Assembly: GCF_020497125.1 (NCBI RefSeq)
Contig: NC_059081.1
Span: forward strand, 65,678,768 to 65,742,767
DNA from: Mauremys mutica
Taxonomy: Eukaryota; Chordata; Testudines; Geoemydidae
DNA length: 64,000 nucleotides
Direction of reading: 5' to 3'
This document shows, piece after piece, positions 1-11,325 of this stretch. The number at the start of each line of letters is the position of its first letter. The first letter of the stretch is position 1. The notes below the pieces were generated by a model, which was not told where the DNA came from, did no database searches, and saw only the letters and a program-made list of their open reading frames with translations. Both the position numbers and the translations under genes were made by a program.

Positions 1-255
1 GGAGCTGTTTGAAAAACCAAATTTCCAAGCTATTTTTTATTGTTTGCCCCTCTTCAGTAGGTATTGAAAATATGGGCCAAAAAAATTGTCTAAAATGTTG
101 CTGAAATTTAAGATTTTGTCCAGCTACTATAATGTACAGTAATGGCTTTGTATGGGGTAAGTTTGCCCTCTATTGGCTTCTCACAGCAAAGAGTTCTACT
201 ACTCCCATCCACCAGGAGACCCACGGTGCAAATGTGTAACAGTAATTAATGGTAA

Positions 256-430
256 TAAGGCATGTGGTAGATTCTCCATCACTTAAAGTCTTTAAATCAA
301 GACTGGAGTCTTTCTGAAATATATGCTTTAGTTCATCCAAGATTTATCAGAGTTGATGGAAGAATTACTGAGTGAATGGCCTGTGTCATACAGGAGGTCA
401 GGCTAGATGTGCTTCAAAATTATGAATTTT
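256..430 (+). mobile_element. Old CR1 LINE 3' fragment
   Basis: Diverged match to the last part of CR1 ORF2 and its 3' UTR: the order 'acttaaagtctttaaatcaa' then 'aggaggtcaggctagatg' corresponds to the C-terminal coding end and the 3' UTR motif of CR1. There is no open frame and the terminal octamer repeat is missing, so this is an ancient 5'-truncated and 3'-eroded copy. The assignment is from pattern recognition only. Confidence 0.5.
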
Positions 431-556
431 GTTCAGCTCAGCTGGCAGATGCCTATGTTTTTGGAGTTTAGTCCTGCCTCCTAAGGTGTGTGGTCAATAT
501 TTAGTATCTAGTAATTGTTTCTGTTGTCTTTGGAACACATGGAATTGTTACAGAGT

Positions 557-648
557 GTGAAGTAACAGGACGTGGGTTGGCACACAGTAGTTCTACAGGA
601 GCGTGAAGTAACAGGACGTGTGTTGGCACACAGTAGTTCTACAGGAGC
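557..648. repeat. 46-bp tandem duplication, two copies
   Basis: Two head-to-tail copies of a 46-bp unit (557-602 and 603-648) differ at a single base (cgtgGgttgg versus cgtgTgttgg). The first bases of a third copy (gtga) follow at 649. The near-identity in otherwise ordinary A+T-rich sequence suggests a recent slippage or unequal-exchange event. The unit resembles no mobile element I know. Confidence 0.9.
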
Positions 649-649
649 G

Positions 650-1093
650 TGACAGCTCTGCACCTTCAGAAGACCCTTTATAAACAGAGTAAGCAAATTA
701 GATGGTCTGCAATTAGACATAATGGAAGTCTTATCTAGTGGGACATGAAGACTTGTCTAAACTGAAACACAGTTTTTGTAAAACACTAAAGCTATTTTAA
801 ATGTTTGGAGGTTTTATTTAGTTTTCTGCTTGGTTCTTTGTTAAACAAAGGATCTCAAATAAAAACAGAGCTGAGGAAATAACTCACGCCAAATAAATTC
901 ACTTGACAATTTAGCCTCTTTTGCTGCTCTTGTGATGTTCACAAGCAGATTGTAATTTCCTCATATTTATTCAACTTTTGAATAGTCTTAATTAATCTAG
1001 ACTATTTTAGAGCATTTTTTACTCCAGGGATTGACCGCAAGAAGGATAATTTATGAGTATTTGCTGTTCGAGATTCAAAATTTGAAGTTAGGA
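650..1093. other. A+T-rich unique sequence, nothing recognised
   Basis: No repeat, coding-like frame or RNA gene recognised. Short frames here are interrupted and of random composition. Confidence 0.5.
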
Positions 1094-1203
1094 TGAGATT
1101 TTCAAAAGTGCTCAGTATTGGTCTAATTGTACTCCCACTGAGATCAATGATAGACTACAATGGGAATAGATTTAGGCCAATGCTGAGCACTTTGAAAATC
1201 CTA
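1094..1203. repeat. Palindromic MITE-like repeat
   Basis: Inverted arms: ATTTTCAAAAGTGCTCAGTA (from about 1098) pairs with the complementary arm ending TGAGCACTTTGAAAAT near 1199, around a centre containing 'atcaatgatag'. The 'TTTTCAAAAGTG' arm recurs at 15871 and in eroded form near 45913, so this is an old dispersed family. No target duplication is clear. Confidence 0.6.
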
Positions 1204-1812
1204 CATGTGCTATTTAATTATAATTGGTCAGATGGTATTTGCTTCTTTTGGCTGGCTGGGTTTAATTCTCATAATCGACTGATTTGCATTAAGAAGCCAC
1301 TGGGCTTTGAATCTCTCAGGGATGGGTAGCAGGTTACAGATAGCAAATAAACAGAAATGAGGAATTTTAGAAATTTCTTCTCCATTTTTCTGGGGGACAC
1401 AGTCCTTGCCTGAAGCATGATTTTGACAAACAAACAAACAAAGGCTGGTATGGAGGTATAGGCTTTAAGTTTTTTCTCACCACACCTACACAAAGGGGGT
1501 GAAGTTACAGTTTTTAAAGATATGGTCAAATCATTACCTTACTCCATAACTACCTCTGTGTCAGAGCTCTGGGACTCATTTGCTTTCTGCTCTATCAAGG
1601 GGTATTCTCCTCCCAAAGTTTGTGTAAATTTTCTTTTAACACCTTTGAGCTTTGGAAAACATTGGATCCAGACTGAAACCTTTTGGACTGAGCCTCTCAT
1701 CTCCAACTGCGGTGAGAGCAAAATGATCCAAGTCATACTGGATATAATTCTACAGAAACTTTAGTTTATATATAGGTTTGAAAGGATTAGATTTTTATTG
1801 GTAAATACTGAT
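1204..1812. other. Unassigned stretch
   Basis: A+T-rich, with a short (CAAA)n run near 1428-1442. Open frames on both strands overlap each other and show no protein-like features. Confidence 0.5.
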
Positions 1813-1905
1813 ACATAAGAACATACGTACAGCCATACTGGGTCAGGCTAATGGTCCATCTAGCCCAGTATCCTGTCTTCCTACATTTGACTATGGCTTC
1901 ATAAT
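1813..1905 (-). mobile_element. CR1-like LINE 3' fragment
   Basis: The segment around 'catactgggtcaggctaat' followed by 'ccatctagcccagtatcctg' is a very common sauropsid repeat. To my knowledge it lies next to the reverse-transcriptase C-terminal region of a CR1 subfamily, read on the minus strand. Only about 90 bp survive and no coding remains. Confidence 0.55.
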
Positions 1906-2744
1906 GGAAAACTTTTCAATGAAGAATATTTACAATGAAGTTTTGGGCTTGATAACATCAAAGCCAGCCTCCAGCTACACAGTGTTTTCATGGTATTTTG
2001 GTTATAATGTTATCAATAAGAAAAAAATGCTAGGCTGCAGTTGAGCATTCTCACTGTGAAATTGTTGGTGAATAGATTTAATACTCTTCGGGAAACTGAA
2101 TATAGCCATTTATCTTTATGAACATGAAAACATGATTTTTTTTAGTGGAGTAACACTTTGAAGAATCTTACAGCAATTAAGCTAATTTACCCCTACCATG
2201 CGGATGTCAGAAATTAAAACCTGCAGAATGACAGACTTTCATGAGAGCGAAAGACATGAAAATTGTAATATCCAAGATTACTATTCTCTTGGCTCTATAG
2301 CAGTGATTGTAATTATTGTTTGCTTCTCAGCTATTCTGGTGTAGCCATGTGGGAAAGAGACATATAATATCAAGAGATGTGGATTCAACTTAAGCTCATC
2401 TAGTTCAAAATAGGTAATAAACACAATGCTAAGAATACTAGTGATAGCTTAATATTAACATTCCGGAGTGCTCGAGCTATGGCTTTAGTGATCTTTACTG
2501 AGTCAAAATGTTCAGTGTCACGGTTCATCATCTAGATTACATTTATTTTGTAGCTTCATGAAGGTGGCCATTTTACCATCTTGGTTTAAGCCTCAAGTGC
2601 TGATTCCTGCCTATTCCCACTGGTCTTAAGATACATATTTCAAATGTGACTACCACAGTACTGTAGGATGTAACCCATATAAGGAACATGTGGGTCTTTG
2701 TCTCCCTCTACTGGCTGGTTTATGACTTTGCTACTGCAACTTGC
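1906..2744. other. A+T-rich sequence, nothing recognised
   Basis: No gene or clear repeat seen. All frames are short and broken. Confidence 0.45.
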
Positions 2745-2850
2745 CAAGAGACTTAACTCTATAGCTCAAACAATAGAAGTGAAAGCTTCTTATGCAAAAA
2801 GTCCTAGGTTCAAAACCCACTCTCAGCTCTGGTGGAGTTGATTGTAGATA
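2745..2850 (+). mobile_element. tRNA-headed SINE remnant (tentative)
   Basis: A box A-like 'tagctcaaacaatagaag' at 2762 is followed about 40 bp later by a box B-like 'aggttcaaaaccc' near 2806, the spacing of an internal Pol III promoter. The segment does not fold as a full tRNA, and the body downstream is eroded. It is best read as the head of an old SINE different from the CR1-tailed SINE at 54196; a tRNA pseudogene is the alternative. Confidence 0.4.
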
Positions 2851-4200
2851 CGGTAAGAATGAATTACTTCCCCTGCTTTTTAATTTATGATTATCCCATT
2901 AATTAAAGACTGATACAATAAATTGAGATGGCTCAATTAGAGCCCGATCCTGCAAGGTGCTATATGGGACACAACAATGGGAGCTGATCTGATCCCTCTC
3001 CATATTCTGAGTTATAGCTGCTTATATAAGTTTCAAAAATACATTTTTGCCACTCTTTATTCCTGATTGCCAGACAGAATCAACACAATAGGGGAGAGTG
3101 AGCTGGATTTGATCCCCTTTTATGCATCATCAATAATTGTTTACTAAGTTCCAATCAGTTACACCTGTGCACGCACCTACAGAAGGCAAGGGGCTTGAAC
3201 AGGTGTCAGTGATAGCATAATATGAAAACAACAGGGTTACAGAGGTGTAACTAAGGGCACAATGCGGCCTGTAGAACCTCCTCTTAGAATGATGATAGGC
3301 AAAAAGGAAAGACTCCAGCTTCACTTTCAGACTCCAGGTTGAGTTCATATGCCTGGCAGTCAGAAAAAAAAAATCTTGTTACTTGTAAACTGAGCACATT
3401 TGATATGGAAATCATTAACAAACAATGAACAGGGAATTCAATATTGCTATTTTCAGAGTCAGTTTTCAGTATATAATCACACTTTAATGTGAAAGCTGCT
3501 GCATTTAACACATGGTGTTAAACACATGGTATTATGGGGATTGCAGAAGAGTATTCATGTTCCTTGCTGTTGTCTAATTTTAACCACTGTCATGTGCATT
3601 GTTTGTAAGTGCCTACTTAGTTCAGTGTAATCTCAGTCATTGTGTTTTTACTAATTCCGAAAACACATGGATCAAAATACTGAGGCGTGGATTTTAACAA
3701 GAGCACAAAGGAATTAGAAGTCCAGTTAATTTCCTTAGGCTTCTTTGAAAATTATAGCCTTAAAGTCTATTATTCTTCATTTATAAAATGGCACCAGAAT
3801 ATTAAAGGTAACGGAAGAAGTGGGATTTCATGTATCATTTAGGAAGACCAGAGATCACAACCAAAATAATGTTAAGCTTTAGTGTGAATGCTTATAATTG
3901 AGAATTCAATATTTATTTAAAATGAATATGTTCCATTCATTACACAATTTGTTTTCACAATGAGAATTAGCCAAAAATGGTGAAAACAAAAACTTTTCCC
4001 AAACATATTTTGAAAGTTTTTGCCAAAAAATTTGTATTGACATTTTGAACATTCAAAAATTTCAGTGGTCTCTTACTACAAACATTCCTGCTGGTAAACT
4101 AGTTAACTCAATTCTTCATGAAAAATGAACATGGGCATGGTGAATTCTTGTAAAATTTGAATATTCATGAAAAAAAATTTCAGCATCTATTCTGCTCTCA
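2851..4200. other. Unassigned A+T-rich stretch
   Basis: A 'gatcctgcaaggtgct' motif at about 2946 is shared with an old palindromic family (compare 16441). Otherwise nothing is recognised; frames at 3130-3511 have random composition. Confidence 0.45.
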
Positions 4201-4410
4201 TTGCAATCAATCAATCAATAAAATAATACTTTGCATTTAAATAGTGAACTTCACCCACAGATCGAAAAACACTTTACAAAGTTGGCTAAGTATTACTGTC
4301 CAACCTTTACACATGGGGTACTAAAATACAGGCAAGGTTAAATTGTCACAGTGAGTCAATAGCAGAACCAGGAATACAACCCAGGTCACCTGATTCCTGA
4401 ATCCCCTAAT
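4201..4410 (-). mobile_element. MIR-type CORE-SINE
   Basis: Reverse-complement MIR layout: 'cactttacaaagttgg' is followed by 'acacatggggtac', then 'aaggttaaattgtcacagtg', then 'agcagaaccaggaatacaac' and 'ccaggtcacctgattcctga'. Ancient, heavily substituted copy. Confidence 0.75.
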
Positions 4411-4419
4411 ATAGGGCCT

Positions 4420-4492
4420 GATCCAAAGTGGGTTGAAGTCAATGGCAGTCTTCCCACTGACTTCAGAGGACTTTGGATTTTGCCTATAAGCG
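4420..4492. repeat. Small palindromic repeat with AAGTCAATGG core
   Basis: The arm 'gggcctgatccaaagt' and the opposite arm 'actttggattttgcc' flank 'ttgaagtcaatggcagtc' and 'ccactgacttcagag', giving a near-complete inverted repeat. The same core recurs at several places in the window (12179, 14357, 41487), which marks a dispersed old MITE-like family. Confidence 0.6.
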
Positions 4493-4499
4493 CTAATAC

Positions 4500-6149
4500 G
4501 CTATGCCCTTCCTTTCTGTTAAAAAGAAAGAAAAATGGTGGTTGTTTTTATTCCTGTAAGAATACACACAAAGATGGTAGCGATTCAGAAAGGCACATGC
4601 TAGAGAAGTAGGAAAATTAATGTAGATGGAAACAGACAGGCAGACAAATGTTCTTCAAATAAATACATGCAACCTGAGATCAAGGAAGCCCTGTGGTGTG
4701 TTTTTGCAGAACATACCTACCTAGAAGGTTAAGCGAGGAAATTAGCTTTAGAAATATTACTTATCAACACACTGTCATAGTACAGCTACCCAGGGGGATT
4801 TATATTATGCCACACCATGCATATATATCCATCACAACAGAACCCACATTAGCAAGTTAAAGCGTATACCCTTATTGTGGGTGCCCTTTGCATATATTAC
4901 AATTGTACACCGTTTAAAAACTGCAAGTTGAATTTAGTTTTCCCTTGGCTACCTGCCCATTTTTCTTTAAATTGATTTATTAATGTCCAGTGTTGCTTTG
5001 CAGTTTTATCCTTTTAGCAATAATAGATGTAATATATCACAAAAACAAAATTTTAAGAGTACATCATTAGAGTGATGTAGCACTGGTAATAAACCCCTTC
5101 ACACTTGGATGAACTTAAATCAGTTTCTCTTTATTGATTTTTGGTCATAACATAATTTTAAAGTTCAGCTCAGTTAATAAAAAAAAGATTTTCTCTGGTG
5201 TTGTGTGCAAAACACTTGTGTTGTACGTTTTCACGTCATTTGCAGTTAAGGCGGTTATAGCACCATTGTATCTGGATTAATATGTGCCCTCACATGGAGG
5301 TTCATCCTGATGTGTCCTACCTATCTAATCTCTTTTCTCTACAGACCTGCATTTATCTACCTACTTTTATCATTGCTAAGCTCAGCATACAATAGATCTT
5401 TACTTGACTACCATTCTCCTTGGCCAGAAGCACTAATTTTATCCTTATACAAGCAATACTCTGGGTAATAGCTATTTGCATTTCACCAAACTGTATTGCT
5501 ATGCAGAATTTTCCATGTTGACAAAACCATTTGGATGACTATATTTTCTTCAAGAGGAAAAGCTGTCATTGCCAGTTTCCAGTTAGGATTTTTTGACAAC
5601 ATATATAAAAACCTTGATTGGCTATTTACACCTCAGGTTGGCCCTTTTTTTCAATCAAGTAGCACTGAATCACACACAAAGAGCACGTTAATGATAGCTA
5701 AGCTCATGGATTTATTGTTTGGTGCTGTTCTTGACCAGCAAGCATATCATTTACATGGGTGCATAACCACTGATATGCTATTTCCCTACCTCTTTGAAAT
5801 TGTATCATAATTACATTACAGTCTAAGCCTCCAAGACTGCAGATGCTTAAATCTGTGTGCAACTTTACAGCAGTAGTACTACTCATGAGCATGTATAGGA
5901 CTACCGAGTAAAGCTATGTACGGGTTTAGGTATTAGCATGATTGGGCCAAATATTTTCAGCCATTACGAGAGGTATAACTTGTATTTAAAAGGTACACTC
6001 AACTACATGATTTGCTGAATGTAAAGAACATGGTGGTAATCAACAAAAGGGAAAAATTCTATATACTGCAACCATGGCTTATTAGTCAAGCTGTGTTATC
6101 ACCTTTTTCTCCTTTAAACTAAACCCAATACCAATTTGAATGTCCATCT
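4500..6149. other. A+T-rich sequence, no gene seen
   Basis: Contains one 104-codon frame at 5496-5810 (plus) of hydrophobic random-like composition with no motif. No repeat recognised. Confidence 0.45.
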
Positions 6150-6300
6150 CTTGGCAAATCAGGTTGTTAATTGCTTAGCGTGCAAACTCTTTGTGGCAGA
6201 GACTGTTTTCTCTGTCTGTACAGCACGTAACACAATGGGGCGCTGGTCCATGGCTGGGCTCAGAGGCACTACTGTAATACAAATGATAATACAGCTTTGA
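6150..6300 (+). mobile_element. MIR-like SINE 3' tail
   Basis: Contains 'gcaaactctttgtggcagag', then 'tgtacagcacgtaacacaat', 'ggggcgctggtccatggctg' and 'actactgtaatacaaatgat', the tail that also ends the copies at 32850 and 37685. The 5' head is missing. Confidence 0.7.
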
Positions 6301-6649
6301 GCAGCTTATGGTCATTTTTTTGTCATTTTTTGTTAGTTGTAACTTGAACATTATGGGTTAACACAAACCTGCTCTGACTACTCTTTACTGGAGCACATGA
6401 TAATGGTTTGAACAACAATATGGAAAAGCCTGTATAGTGTACAAACAACTTCACTACCACATCTACTTAGCTGTCTCTCTCTTTCCTTATTTCTCACTTA
6501 AGACACCACAGTATGTCCATAAAATGTCCTGACATAGAATGCAAAGAAAAAGGTCCACAAAAAGAAGGGACAATCAATTACTACCAAAGTGAGACTATGA
6601 AAAGAGCTGTAGAAACTAGTAAAATATGTTTTGCACTGGTTAAAATGAG

Positions 6650-6870
6650 AGACAGGCAAAGCCACACTAGGTCGGAGTACTACGAATAAGGGCACTACCA
6701 CAGATGATCCAACCATGATCTATCTAGTCCAGTGTTCTGTCACTGACACTGCCCGGTGCTAGACACTACATAGAGAGAACAATAAGTCTCATTATGGAAT
6801 AACCAGCCCACCAGGGAACTTTGTTACTAACCGAGTCAATGGCTTGCCTACACCCCAGAGCATGAGGGTT
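6650..6870 (-). mobile_element. CR1-like LINE 3' fragment
   Basis: Diverged relative of the 1813 element: 'ccacactaggtcggag' with 'gatctatctagtccagtgtt' and 'ctgtcactgacactgcccgg'. Old, non-coding. Confidence 0.5.
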
Positions 6871-8715
6871 TATTTCCCATATAGGTTTTCCCCATCCAAT
6901 GTAACTGCGGATGTTTTGTATTAGTCGTATATACATTAAATAACAGAATTAAGGTTCCTGAGATAAAATGTACTTACTGCCACATCATTTACAAAACCCA
7001 AGCACCTAAAAGTAAAGAAATGACTAGTAAAAGGACATCACATATATCTTCCAAACCCATCATAAATAATTCTTATCAAGTATACAGAAAATCATACATC
7101 ATAACAATCATTTTTACTCTCACCCCAAACAAGTACAATTCATCTACCATGAAACTCAAAATGTAAACCTCAAAACCTTTACAAAAAGAAAAAAATACAT
7201 GCATACACATGTATATATGTATATGTTCAAAGTAATGACACATATAGCTCAATGACACATATAGTAAGTGACACAATGAAGTATCTTGTCACTAAGCAGC
7301 TTGGCTTGTTCTAAAAAAATATTTTTAGTTTAGAAATCCCAACATTTTTTGGGGGGGAGGGGTACATCTTTCGTTTTTTGGAATGGAAATTGGTTTCAGA
7401 TCCATCTCTATTAAATTTTGCATAACTGCCAAATTCAGATCAATAATCACCTATAAAAACAACCCTTCCTAACATATGCTTTACAATATGTCTGAGTATT
7501 TCAGATTTTGTCTAACAAAAGAAATATATAAAGCACCAAAACAGCATGATTAATTCTCCTAATGTACAAACATGCAGTTTATGAATTCTCTGATGGACGA
7601 TATATTAGACCAAAAGAACGACAACAATGCAGCAATCGTGAAAAGTATGGCAGGCTGGTGAGAATTTCACTCTCCTTTTTCCCTTCAGCTCTCTCTCATA
7701 AACAAGCAGTTAACAAGGAAATCCATAAACTTTTTACAGCAGATGTTGTAAAATATTATTTCTTGATATGCAATGGCATATTGATTTTTAATTTAAAAAT
7801 ATGCAAACATGACATTTGCAGTAGCAACGCCACACAAAAATAAAAATGAAAATCTGTATTTGTTGATCTGCATGAAAATTTCCAAGTATTTGCCATCAAT
7901 AGCTCAAAAAAAACCCCCAAAATCTAAAAACAACTCAATGTGAATGGTCCCAAAGCTAATTGTTTGTTTGCCAAAGTAGTCGAATAAGTATAGTTTTCTT
8001 CCTTAAACAAAAATACTAATAAAAAAATCTAAATTTATATAGAAAACTTCTCCAATGCAGAGGTTAATTTTATAACGCAGATATTATAGGTGAAGCTGGT
8101 ACTATAAACTTGTAGTTAAGATTGCCAGCCACCTTCCATTATAAAACTTTGTTTTCAATTGTGTGTAACTTTGCCCAACGTTAATCATTCGGGCTGAAAT
8201 TCTCCTTGCTAGGTGTCTGCCTCAAGCTGAATTATTTGGAAAGGTTCTGCAAAAATGGTTCAGCCATTCTCAAGAACCAGATTAGGGAAAAATATGTTTT
8301 GTTTCCCCATTTTAGAAAAATTCTTATGACTATTCTGTTGAGAAGCTCCAGCAGGGACACTAAATTTGGTAGGAAGATAATTGTGATATCAAGGATATGT
8401 CTCTTGCTTTGAAAAACTATCCAAATTTGGCCAAGTTGTAAACCTTTAAAAAATCTCAGTTCACTTATGCCCAGTCAGAATTTGGCAGCGAAATTTTCTG
8501 AGCATGCTCCATTCCAGGGCTCTACGAAGGTTGTGCAGATCTTCCCTAGTAATTGCTGCTCCTAGCAGCTGGATCCCGCACCCCTCCCCACAGCAGGGGG
8601 ACCAGGGACCAGAAATGGAAGCAGGGAGACCATCTCTCCAGTGCTGTCAGTGACCCCTCTGCTGACCTTAGGCATCATGATGGGGAAAAGCAGAAGGGAT
8701 AGGAGCCATACATGG
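6871..8715. other. A+T-rich unique sequence
   Basis: Strongly A+T-rich to about 8160. The segment 8190-8720, including 'agaatttggcagcgaaattt', may be an old dispersed repeat but I cannot name it. Open frames at 7562-7843 and 8206-8412 show no domain-like sequence. Confidence 0.4.
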
Positions 8716-8723
8716 GGGTGAGG

Positions 8724-9489
8724 TAGGTTTGCCAACTTTCTAATTGCAAAACAATGAACACCCTTGCCTGACCCCTTCTCTCAGGCTCCACCCCGTGCTC
8801 ACTCCATCCCTCCTCCCTCCATTGCTCACTCTCCCCCACCCTCACTCACTTTCAGCAGGCTGGGGCAGGGGGTTGGGATGCGTGAGGCTCTGGGGTGGGG
8901 CTGGAGATGAGGTGTTTGGGGTATAGGAGAGGGCCCCAGGCTGGGGCCAAGGGGTTCAGAATGCTGGAGGGGGCTCAAGGCTGGGGTAGGGGGTTGGGGT
9001 GCAGGCTCCAGGAAGGAGTTTGGGTGCAGAAGGAGGTCCGCGCTGGGGCAGGGGGGTGAGCTGTGGGAGGGGGTTCGGGGTGCAGGCTCTGGGCAGCACT
9101 GAACTCAGTTGGCTCCTGGGAAGCAAGGTCATGTCTCTACGGCTCCTAGGTGGAAGGTTGGCCAGGAGGCTGCACGCACTGTCCCCACCCACAGGCACCA
9201 TCCCAGGAGCTCCTATTGGCTGCAGTTCCTGGCCAATGGGAGCTGCGGAGCTTGCGCTTGGGATGGTGCCAGCGGGTGGGGGCAGCACGCACGGTCCCTC
9301 TGGCCACCCTACACCTAGGAGCCAGAGGGACATGCCAGCCACTTCCCAGGAGCCATGCAGAGTCAGACACAGAGCCTGCTTGCCCCACTGGTGGCTGCAG
9401 CCAACCGGACTTTTAGCGGCCCAGTCCCCAGAGCCAAGATCCCTTTCGACCAGACGTTCCAGTTGAAAAACAGATGCCTGACAACCTTC
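8724..9489 (+). mobile_element. G+C-rich non-autonomous hAT-type transposon
   Basis: Ends are imperfect inverted repeats (taggtttgcca at the left; tgacaaccttc at the right, complement gaaggttgtca) flanked by an 8-bp direct repeat with one mismatch (gggtgagg at 8716-8723, aggtgagg at 9490-9497). The interior is purine/pyrimidine-skewed and G+C-rich with repeated 'gctggggcaggggg'-type motifs, and the right third contains 'ggcaccatcccaggagctcc' and 'attggctgcagttcctggcc'. Copies at 30164-30979 and 49436-49921 share ends and layout. An 8-bp duplication fits the hAT superfamily. The long frames on both strands (up to 239 codons) are by-products of skewed, stop-poor composition. Confidence 0.8.
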
Positions 9490-9497
9490 AGGTGAGG

Positions 9498-10948
9498 GGC
9501 AGCAGCAGGGACTATGGTAGTAGGGCACAGACTGGGAACTAGTGGCAATGGAGAGGATTGGGCATGGGAGCTGGAGAATTAATAATTCTGTATTCAGAGC
9601 AGAATAGTGTGCACTAATTAATGCATGGAGCCGCCCACTGAATGAAGACAAACAAAATATTGAACAGCTGTTCATTCAGTGAGCATTGTCCATCCTGTGC
9701 ACTGATTGAGGCAGGGATCCTATAGACAAAAAGGTATGTGATCGTGCAAATAAAGACAGTATCATAACGTATACTCATGGTGGAGGTGGGGGAATTAAAA
9801 GTTGTACAGGAAACCTTCATTCTGGCATTTCCTAACTTTTGAGTGCTTGACTTTGCACCTTTTCTTTTGACATACTTTTTTTGTGTGTAATTCTATATAA
9901 CAAGAAGGGAAGCCAGGAAAGACTAAAAGTATGGAAAACGACTGGTCATTCTCTGTACACGTAACGTCATTATCTCCTGGCTAATATAGGTCAGAGCATT
10001 CGGTCTTTCAAATGAGTCAGAACTCTTGCAGAATAGGGGATAGTCTGTCATTTGTTAAGCACTTAAAGATTCCAAAATACAGCATGTGGACTCCAGTCAC
10101 TGTATTCCTGAAAGGAGCCGCTCATGTCCCAGTAGCATCCTAAATTAAATGAGAAATGAGGAGCTATTTTAAAAACCCCTCTAGCTACATAACCTAGATA
10201 AATAAGGTTATCACAAAATTACACACAGTAATTAACCCACAAATCATTTAGTACCCAGTAAAGTGTGTATTAGCTGTGCAGTGCTCAAACTAATTCGCCA
10301 CATGGGGTGTATCAAGAAAATTCACATCAACATTGAGCATCACTGCAATGACACAAAGCACTATTAAGAGGCAAGGTACGGAAACATGCTTGTTTTGGGT
10401 TCCTCTCCCAGTTCTGGTTATGTCATAGGATTGGTGTTTGGTACACTGCAGCAGAAAGACTGGCTACAGCACATAAGGTATCACATTGCTGAATTTGTGA
10501 GCTCACCAGCTGACAACCAGATATCTGAGGACAGTCACAGACAATTCTGAGAAAATGAGAGAGAAAAAAAGTAACTTACCCATCACTTACCATAACCATC
10601 TTCTCCTCAAGGTTTATGTTTGAGTGGCAGATGTGTTAAAGAGATTTTTTTGTTCAGTTATATCTTTTCCATTAAGCACTCACTACTGGAGTTTTCCCTC
10701 AGTAAATAACAATGAGATCAAGAGCACCAAAGATACAGTCTATTTTAAAGACGAGCTGAATGCTGGCCTGTTCATCTCTGATTTTAAAAGTCAGACCGCA
10801 CTAACCTCAGGTATTCTTCTGACAGATGGTTACTCTAATGCCACCGGGCAGAGAAGAAACAGCCACGGCAGTAAAGATGTAGTGGATCTGGTAGAACAAA
10901 CATATGAAGAGGCTACAGAAAGAGCTATTACACCTGAGGGACAAGATA
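9498..10948. other. Unassigned stretch with a shared old repeat
   Basis: 9795-9870 resembles 44395-44475 (plus) and 49938-49990 (minus), so it belongs to a small old repeat family. The rest, including a 109-codon frame at 10624-10953 that runs into a Penelope remnant, has no recognisable gene. Confidence 0.45.
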
Positions 10949-11325
10949 GGTGAGGTAATATCTTTTATTGGATCAGCTTCTGTTCAGCAGCAGAAGCTCC
11001 GGGTCTTCGGCAGCGGGTCCTTCACTTGCTCTGGGTGTGTTCGGCGGCACTGAAGGACCTGCCGCCAAAAACTCTCATGGGGGACCCTGAAAGCTCCCTG
11101 TGGGGCCAGGGCTTGGGGCAAATTGCCACATTTGCCCCCCCTCTGGGCAGCCCTGCTTCTGTTGGTGAGAGAGACAAGCTTTAGAGCTTACACAGAAGAA
11201 GAGCTCTGTTTAAACTCAAAAACTTGTCTCTCCCACCAACAGAAGCTGGTCCAATTCAACATATTACCTCAGCCATCTCGTCTCTGTATATCCTGGGACA
11301 AAGATGGCTACAACAATACTACATA
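10949..11325. mobile_element. Penelope-like element remnant forming a palindrome
   Basis: Left arm 10949-10984 plus 11164-11198 carries 'ggtgaggtaatatctttt', 'gcttctgtt' and 'ggtgagagagacaagc'. The right arm from about 11203 to 11290 carries the complementary 'cttgtctctcccaccaacag' and 'catattacctcagcc'. The arms meet with almost no spacer at a hammerhead-like core (cagaaga at 11193-11199, stem-II-like gagctctgtttaaactc). The right side continues into 'tatatcctgggacaaag', the usual outer end of this family. A 171-bp hAT insertion splits the left arm. I assign it to Penelope-like elements from the family pattern and the ribozyme layout; no coding sequence survives. Confidence 0.65.
10985..11155. 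mobile_element. 171-bp non-autonomous hAT-type insertion
   Basis: Flanked by a perfect 8-bp target duplication, cttctgtt, at 10977-10984 and 11156-11163. It starts cagcagcagaag and ends gggcagccctg; the right end fits a hAT-type 'CAGGGCTGCCC' terminus, while the left end is diverged. The interior is CpG-bearing ('cttcggcagcgggtcc', 'ttcggcggcactgaagg'). It sits inside the left arm of the older Penelope palindrome, which gives the relative order of the two insertions. Confidence 0.85.

Noticed and set aside
557..648. CRISPR-like direct repeats
   Set aside because: Only two contiguous copies with no spacers, in a vertebrate genome.
8956..9675. 239-codon minus-strand frame, the longest in the window, plus overlapping frames at 8999-9466
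   Set aside because: Mostly inside the G+C-rich hAT-type element; Pro/Ser/Leu-rich low-complexity composition, and comparable frames on both strands are expected from stop-poor sequence.
10624..10953. 109-codon frame as a possible exon
   Set aside because: Terminates inside a Penelope remnant, and no splice-consistent reading gives a recognisable protein; likely chance.
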